Part shown: positions 33,067 to 35,921 of the stretch, piece by piece
How the letters are laid out: each line of letters begins with the position of its first letter
Position numbering within the stretch: the first letter of the stretch is position 1
Notes under the pieces: generated by a model
What the model was told of the DNA's origin: nothing
The model's input: only the letters and a program-made list of their open reading frames with translations
Databases searched by the model: none
Source of the DNA: Spirochaetaceae bacterium
Lineage (GTDB): Bacteria; Spirochaetota; Spirochaetia; DSM-27196; SKKC01
NCBI GenBank assembly: GCA_007694005.1
Contig: RECN01000108.1
Span: 1-35,921 of the forward strand
Reading direction: 5' to 3'
DNA length: 35,921 nucleotides
Program-made: the position numbers and the translations under genes

Positions 33067-33208
33067 GTGAGACCTCCCGGGGCGTCGGAACACCGGACGA
33101 CCCTCTCGCATCGTTCTCGTTGCATCTTGCTTCTATGGCCGCGAATCGGTCAACGGAAACCTATCCCGCGTGACCGAAGAAACTGCCCGCCGACAGCAGA
33201 ATCACGCC

Positions 33209-33237
33209 TTGACGCGGGACTACCCGCGGTGTATCTG
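33209..33237 (+). promoter_or_regulatory. CPBP gene promoter with a palindrome between -35 and -10
   Basis: TTGACG (33209-33214) and TATCTG (33232-33237) are spaced by 17 bp. A perfect inverted repeat CGCGGG-ACTA-CCCGCG (33213-33228) fills the space, as expected for a repressor site. The -10 is weak. The CPBP start follows 30 nt downstream with a GGAGG site. Confidence 0.45.
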
Positions 33238-33267
33238 AACGTTTGAGGAACACGGAGGAACTCCAGC

Positions 33268-34161
33268 ATGCAGAACCAAGACACGGCGACGTTCTCCGGG
33301 AGCGCCGGTTCTCCGGGGAAGCGACAGGACACCGTCCTGATTGCCGTTTTTGTTGTCGTAGCGCTGGTCAGCGGATGGATCGGCGTACTCGTTGACCGGA
33401 TACTGCCGGAGCAGGTCGGGGAGGAATCCCTCGGGATGGGTCTCTGGCTTGTGCTGCCGTTTCTCTGCGGTGTGATCATACGCGCGTTACGCAGAGACTG
33501 GGCGGACTTCGGGCTTCGCCCGAGACTCCGCGGGAACATGCTCTGGTACGCTCTATCGATTCTTATCTTTCCGGCAGTGACTCTCGTGTTCGTAATCATC
33601 GGCCAGCTGTTCGGTGTGGTGAGCTTCTCCCCCGGTTCCATTTCGTCGATCGTTTCAGTCTTCGGAGCGCTGTTCATCGGGCTGATCATCAAAAACGTGT
33701 TCGAGGACTTTGCCTGGCAGGGTTTCCTTATGCCGAAACTCGTGTCAGTCAAGGCCGGTGACGTATGGATATACCTCATTGTCGGGCTCGTCTGGGCATT
33801 CTGGCACGCACCGTACTATCTGTACTTCCTGCCGGACACCTACTATAGCACGCCGTTCGGGAGGCTGTTAGACGTGTTTGTTCGCAGTCCCATCGTAATA
33901 ACGATCTGGGCGGTGGTATTTGTAGAAATGACACGTATTACCCGGTCCGTCTGGCCCGCCGTGCTGATGCACACGATCGAAGACGCCGTGCCCAACGTCC
34001 TCATTTTTGATGAAGGAATCATCACCTTTCACGGTGCAGGAGACATACTCCTGAATCCCCTGTCGGGGGTTCTGCCGCTCGCCGTCTTTCTCGCCTTCGG
34101 CTTGTGGCTTAGAACGAAGCGGATAGAACGGGATGCTCGTATTGGGCTGAATACCACTTGA
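33268..34161 (+). CDS. CPBP-family intramembrane protease-like protein (CAAX/bacteriocin-processing type)
   Basis: This 297-residue membrane protein has about eight helices. The family's three motifs are visible in altered form: Glu146-Asp-Phe-Ala-Trp-Gln151 in place of EExxxR, FWHAP with His180, and MHTIED with His235. The change of the Arg to Gln and of the second Glu to Asp makes proteolytic activity uncertain. CPBP proteins mature or degrade membrane peptides and often give self-immunity to bacteriocins. It is divergent from the ABC-2 exporter, which fits a peptide-export or immunity context, but no precursor peptide is seen. GGAGG precedes the ATG. Confidence 0.8.
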   Translation: MQNQDTATFSGSAGSPGKRQDTVLIAVFVVVALVSGWIGVLVDRILPEQVGEESLGMGLWLVLPFLCGVIIRALRRDWADFGLRPRLRGNMLWYALSILIFPAVTLVFVIIGQLFGVVSFSPGSISSIVSVFGALFIGLIIKNVFEDFAWQGFLMPKLVSVKAGDVWIYLIVGLVWAFWHAPYYLYFLPDTYYSTPFGRLLDVFVRSPIVITIWAVVFVEMTRITRSVWPAVLMHTIEDAVPNVLIFDEGIITFHGAGDILLNPLSGVLPLAVFLAFGLWLRTKRIERDARIGLNTT

Positions 34162-34178
34162 CCTGTTATCTAACGTGT

Positions 34179-34283
34179 ATGAGGAAGCGCTACATCCAGC
34201 TTGCCTCCTTTCTGACGTTTCAGTTCGAGATGCTCCTCTATCCCATACTGTTCGCCGCGGGGGTTACATTCTTACTGTTTTAG
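34179..34283 (+). CDS. Possible small hydrophobic protein, 34 residues
   Basis: An ATG at 34179 opens a 34-codon frame ending at TAG 34281-34283. It encodes a basic N-terminus (MRKRYIQ) and one long hydrophobic stretch (about residues 9-34). It starts 17 nt after the CPBP stop on the same strand. No Shine-Dalgarno site is visible, and a longer overlapping frame in another phase is polar and unconvincing. It could be a small membrane peptide or chance hydrophobic coding. Confidence 0.3.
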   Translation: MRKRYIQLASFLTFQFEMLLYPILFAAGVTFLLF

Positions 34284-34299
34284 GGATACGCCATCGGGA

Positions 34300-34527
34300 T
34301 CAACTCACAAGGTACGGGAACAACAGGACCGCGAGATTACTCAAACTGAAGGCCAGGATCGGAAACACCAGGCTGCCGGTAGTTTGCCTCAACCAGGCGT
34401 ATACAATCTGCCCAAGGAACGGAATCCAGAAGGATGCGATACTGAACAGCACTCCCGAATCGTATCGAAGGCCGAACGTGATGCCGTGGCTGAGCGCGGT
34501 AACGAACACGATGACATCCAGATCCAC
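34300..34527 (-). pseudogene. C-terminal remnant of a CPBP-like membrane protein
   Basis: A 75-codon frame with a GTG start and no ribosome site reads like the last third of a CPBP-family protein: VTALSHGITFGL, then WLRQTTGSLVFPILAFSLSN. In intact members the last phrase reads 'TGSL..PILAHALSN'; here the His is Phe. No EExxxR motif occurs upstream on this strand up to 34680. A decayed second CPBP gene next to the intact one is the simplest reading; a short intact membrane protein is the alternative. The surrounding 34162-34684 interval otherwise holds only the small frame on the plus strand and the promoter at its right end. Confidence 0.45.
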
Positions 34528-34649
34528 TATCCATCTGCAACGCCCTCTGGCTATGGGTTTTCGAGGTGAGACGCGAACCTTTCGCGAGCCGGCCGGAAGC
34601 TGGTGGTCACCGACGTCCAGTATTCAACGCTCCGGTAGCCCTTTTACAG

Positions 34650-34678
34650 TTGGCGGTCCGGCCATGTCGTTGTAGAGT
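34650..34678 (+). promoter_or_regulatory. Leaderless-type promoter of the gene at 34685
   Basis: TTGGCG (34650-34655) and TAGAGT (34673-34678) are spaced by 17 bp, and the ATG at 34685 follows 6 nt after the -10. No Shine-Dalgarno is present. Confidence 0.5.
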
Positions 34679-34684
34679 GGCCGA

Positions 34685-35005
34685 ATGAGCAGTGCAGCAG
34701 GTGCGGCGGGTGGCGCAGCGGGTGCTACCGCGGCTGTGGAAGCGTCACGGCAGGCAGGCGTACGTCGCAAGGCCGAAGGAGACAAGATGTCGATCTGGGT
34801 TGTAAACCAGGAGAAGGACAAACTGATACTCGCGATCGGTTTTCGCGCGAAACGATCACGACTCCAGGCTCAGTCACTCGGAACGGGAAGCTGGGAGACT
34901 ATCGGACGGTTCGCGGATGATACGGAATGTGAGCGCGTGCTGCGGGACATAACCATGCGAATCGCGGATAAGAGTGTCCGTAAGGTGGAAATACCGGCGC
35001 AGTAA
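34685..35005 (+). CDS. Hypothetical protein with Gly/Ala-rich N-terminus
   Basis: This 106-residue protein is not recognised. Residues 2-18 are almost only Ala, Gly and Ser (SSAAGAAGGAAGATAAV), a composition seen in glycine-zipper-like membrane or assembly segments. A basic linker follows, and then a compact alpha/beta domain (IWVVNQEKDKLILAIGF, SWETIGRFADDTECERVLRDI). A second in-frame ATG at residue 35 (MSIWVVNQ) could start the compact domain alone. The promoter immediately upstream supports the first ATG. No operon partner on this strand. Confidence 0.6.
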   Translation: MSSAAGAAGGAAGATAAVEASRQAGVRRKAEGDKMSIWVVNQEKDKLILAIGFRAKRSRLQAQSLGTGSWETIGRFADDTECERVLRDITMRIADKSVRKVEIPAQ

Positions 35006-35093
35006 GCGGCCGTGCGCCAACAACGGGAACCATGGGGTGCTGCGTGTGTCCATCGATGCGACGTCCAACACTTCGATACATTTATTGCCTTCG

Positions 35094-35114
35094 GGGGGCT
35101 TCAACGAAGCCCCC
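35094..35114. terminator. Hairpin between converging small genes (possible bidirectional terminator)
   Basis: GGGGGCTTC and GAAGCCCCC form a perfect 9-bp stem around AAC. It lies 8 nt downstream of the stop of the minus-strand 65-residue gene and 88 nt after the plus-strand gene. No clear T-run follows on either side, so termination is probable but not certain. Confidence 0.5.
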
Positions 35115-35122
35115 GTAATCTG

Positions 35123-35320
35123 CTATGCCCGTATCAGTTTGCTTCGGACCACCCAGGCTGCTCCGTAACACAACAGAAACAGAACCATCACAATTAGGCC
35201 AAGGAAGTACCATTCAAGACCGTAGATCCGGGCCAACAAAGTTCCTACGTTTGCGGCGATAGCGGCCGAAACAAGGGTCGCGAAAAACTCAAACCAACCT
35301 TTTCCTTTCTTCGTTTCCAT
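35123..35320 (-). CDS. Small two-helix membrane protein
   Basis: This 65-residue protein has a basic start (METKKGKG), two hydrophobic helices (about 9-29 and 37-57) and a basic end. It is preceded by an AAAGGAG site at a good distance. It follows the DUF-like membrane gene by 64 bp on the same strand and probably belongs to the XRE operon. Function unknown. Confidence 0.65.
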   Translation of the reverse strand: METKKGKGWFEFFATLVSAAIAANVGTLLARIYGLEWYFLGLIVMVLFLLCYGAAWVVRSKLIRA

Positions 35321-35384
35321 TCGTTACTCCTTTAACGTTCATCCTTAATCGGATTTCGTATAAACAGTTCTCTACCGGATACGA

Positions 35385-35816
35385 TCACTCAAGCGACCGC
35401 CGCTCCCATCGCGCGTTGATCGCGCGATATAGGGCGAACATAGCGAGCATGGCAATATAGGTTCTTCCGAAGATCCCGAATGCGTGGCCCCACCCGGTCA
35501 GCGCCTGACGTAAATGCAGGATCACCACCGGCACAAGCCCGGTAACGACGGGAACAGTTGCCAGAAAGACCAGCTGTTCGCGCCGGTTCAACGGTACCGG
35601 GTACGACATCGGCACGCCCCGCAGCGCGTACATGAAGTACTCGAACAGGGATGCCACCACCCAGACCGCAAAGAAGTCCCATGTCTCGGTCAGGGTCTGA
35701 CCGAGTACGAACCACCGTACAACCAGCACAGCGAAGACGCCCCACTTGAGCAGGACGAAGGCTCTCCCTTCAACCCGTCGTACATCCGAATCAATCCGTT
35801 CATCTCTCCGCGTCAT
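35385..35816 (-). CDS. Four-helix membrane protein downstream of an XRE regulator
   Basis: This 143-residue protein has a polar basic N-terminus and four hydrophobic helices (about 24-38, 46-63, 83-101, 110-130). Its layout resembles small membrane proteins often found beside YozG-like XRE regulators, but I cannot name the family with certainty. A GGAGGAG site lies inside the regulator's 3' end and the start codon overlaps that gene by 17 bp, so the two are co-translated. Confidence 0.75.
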   Translation of the reverse strand: MTRRDERIDSDVRRVEGRAFVLLKWGVFAVLVVRWFVLGQTLTETWDFFAVWVVASLFEYFMYALRGVPMSYPVPLNRREQLVFLATVPVVTGLVPVVILHLRQALTGWGHAFGIFGRTYIAMLAMFALYRAINARWERRSLE

Positions 35817-35921
35817 CGTTCTCCTCCATCCAGAATAACTCGTCCAGGCTCTTTCCCAGGCTTCGGCACAGTCCCAGACACAGAGTGATCGTGGGATTGT
35901 ATCGCTCTTTTTCGATTAATC
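35800..35921 (-). CDS. XRE-family helix-turn-helix regulator (YozG-like), 5' partial
   Basis: The frame is open to the right window edge and ends with TGA at 35802-35800, giving the last 39 residues. The sequence LIEKERYNPTITLCLGLCRSLGKSLDELFW matches the second half of a Cro/C1-type HTH: end of the recognition helix, NPS-like turn, and the family ending 'SLDELFW'. The length left suggests a total of about 65-75 residues, as in short YozG/XRE repressors. It heads the operon with the two membrane proteins and probably autoregulates. Confidence 0.75.
   Translation of the reverse strand, partial: LIEKERYNPTITLCLGLCRSLGKSLDELFWMEENDDAER

Noticed and set aside
1-35921. Prophage, insertion sequence, tRNA or rRNA gene
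   Set aside because: No integrase, transposase, terminal inverted repeats, clover-leaf sequence or rRNA segment was found on reading both strands by eye; a tRNA scan could confirm.

Overview
The window looks like a chromosomal segment of a free-living saccharolytic bacterium, most likely a member of the Spirochaetota. This rests on the moderately GC-rich, tightly packed genes, a substrate-binding protein whose signal peptide ends in a Cys-less 'WAGGRTEQ' style, the mix of carbohydrate and sugar-acid genes, and the absence of any phage or insertion sequence. The taxonomic call is an inference without a marker gene. I saw no tRNA, rRNA, CRISPR array or transposase.

Left part (1-4.1 kb): the 3' end of an esterase, a Gfo/Idh/MocA oxidoreductase, a protein with a C-terminal J domain, and an oligogalacturonate-lyase-type beta-propeller enzyme.

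Core (4.1-20.5 kb): a catabolic locus. On the minus strand, four enzymes (IolG, IolO, IolN and IolM types) match the non-phosphorylated inositol route known from Thermotoga maritima: inositol to scyllo-inosose, then 3-dehydro-scyllo-inosose, then 5-keto-L-gluconate, then D-tagaturonate. Upstream on the same strand is a complete Opp-type ABC importer (binding protein, two permeases, two ATPases). Diverging from the importer is an AraC regulator, followed by a glycerophosphodiester phosphodiesterase, a membrane-anchored protein of unknown function and a cytoplasmic alpha/alpha-toroid enzyme. A LacI regulator closes the block on the minus strand. A perfect 20-bp LacI-type palindrome lies before iolM, and a degenerate copy lies in the importer/AraC intergenic region. 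That region also holds two exact copies of a 13-bp motif, one near each divergent promoter.

Middle (20.6-26.5 kb): a probable metal-responsive unit (OmpR regulator, sensor kinase with a His/Met-rich external loop, Met/His-rich DUF305 protein), an SDR oxidoreductase, a second copy of the alpha/alpha-toroid enzyme, and a HAD phosphatase.

Right part (26.6-35.9 kb): a MATE efflux pump divergent from a TetR repressor, with four evenly spaced ATACY-N4-RGTAT operators between them; a lipoprotein serine hydrolase; an ABC-2 ATPase/permease pair opposite a CPBP-family membrane protein; a stretch of small or decayed genes; and a small membrane-protein operon headed by an XRE regulator that runs off the window.

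A recurring feature is that several promoter-proximal genes have a -10-like box ending only 5-9 nt before the start codon and no Shine-Dalgarno sequence, which suggests leaderless transcripts. Internal operon genes usually have clear GGAGG-like sites.
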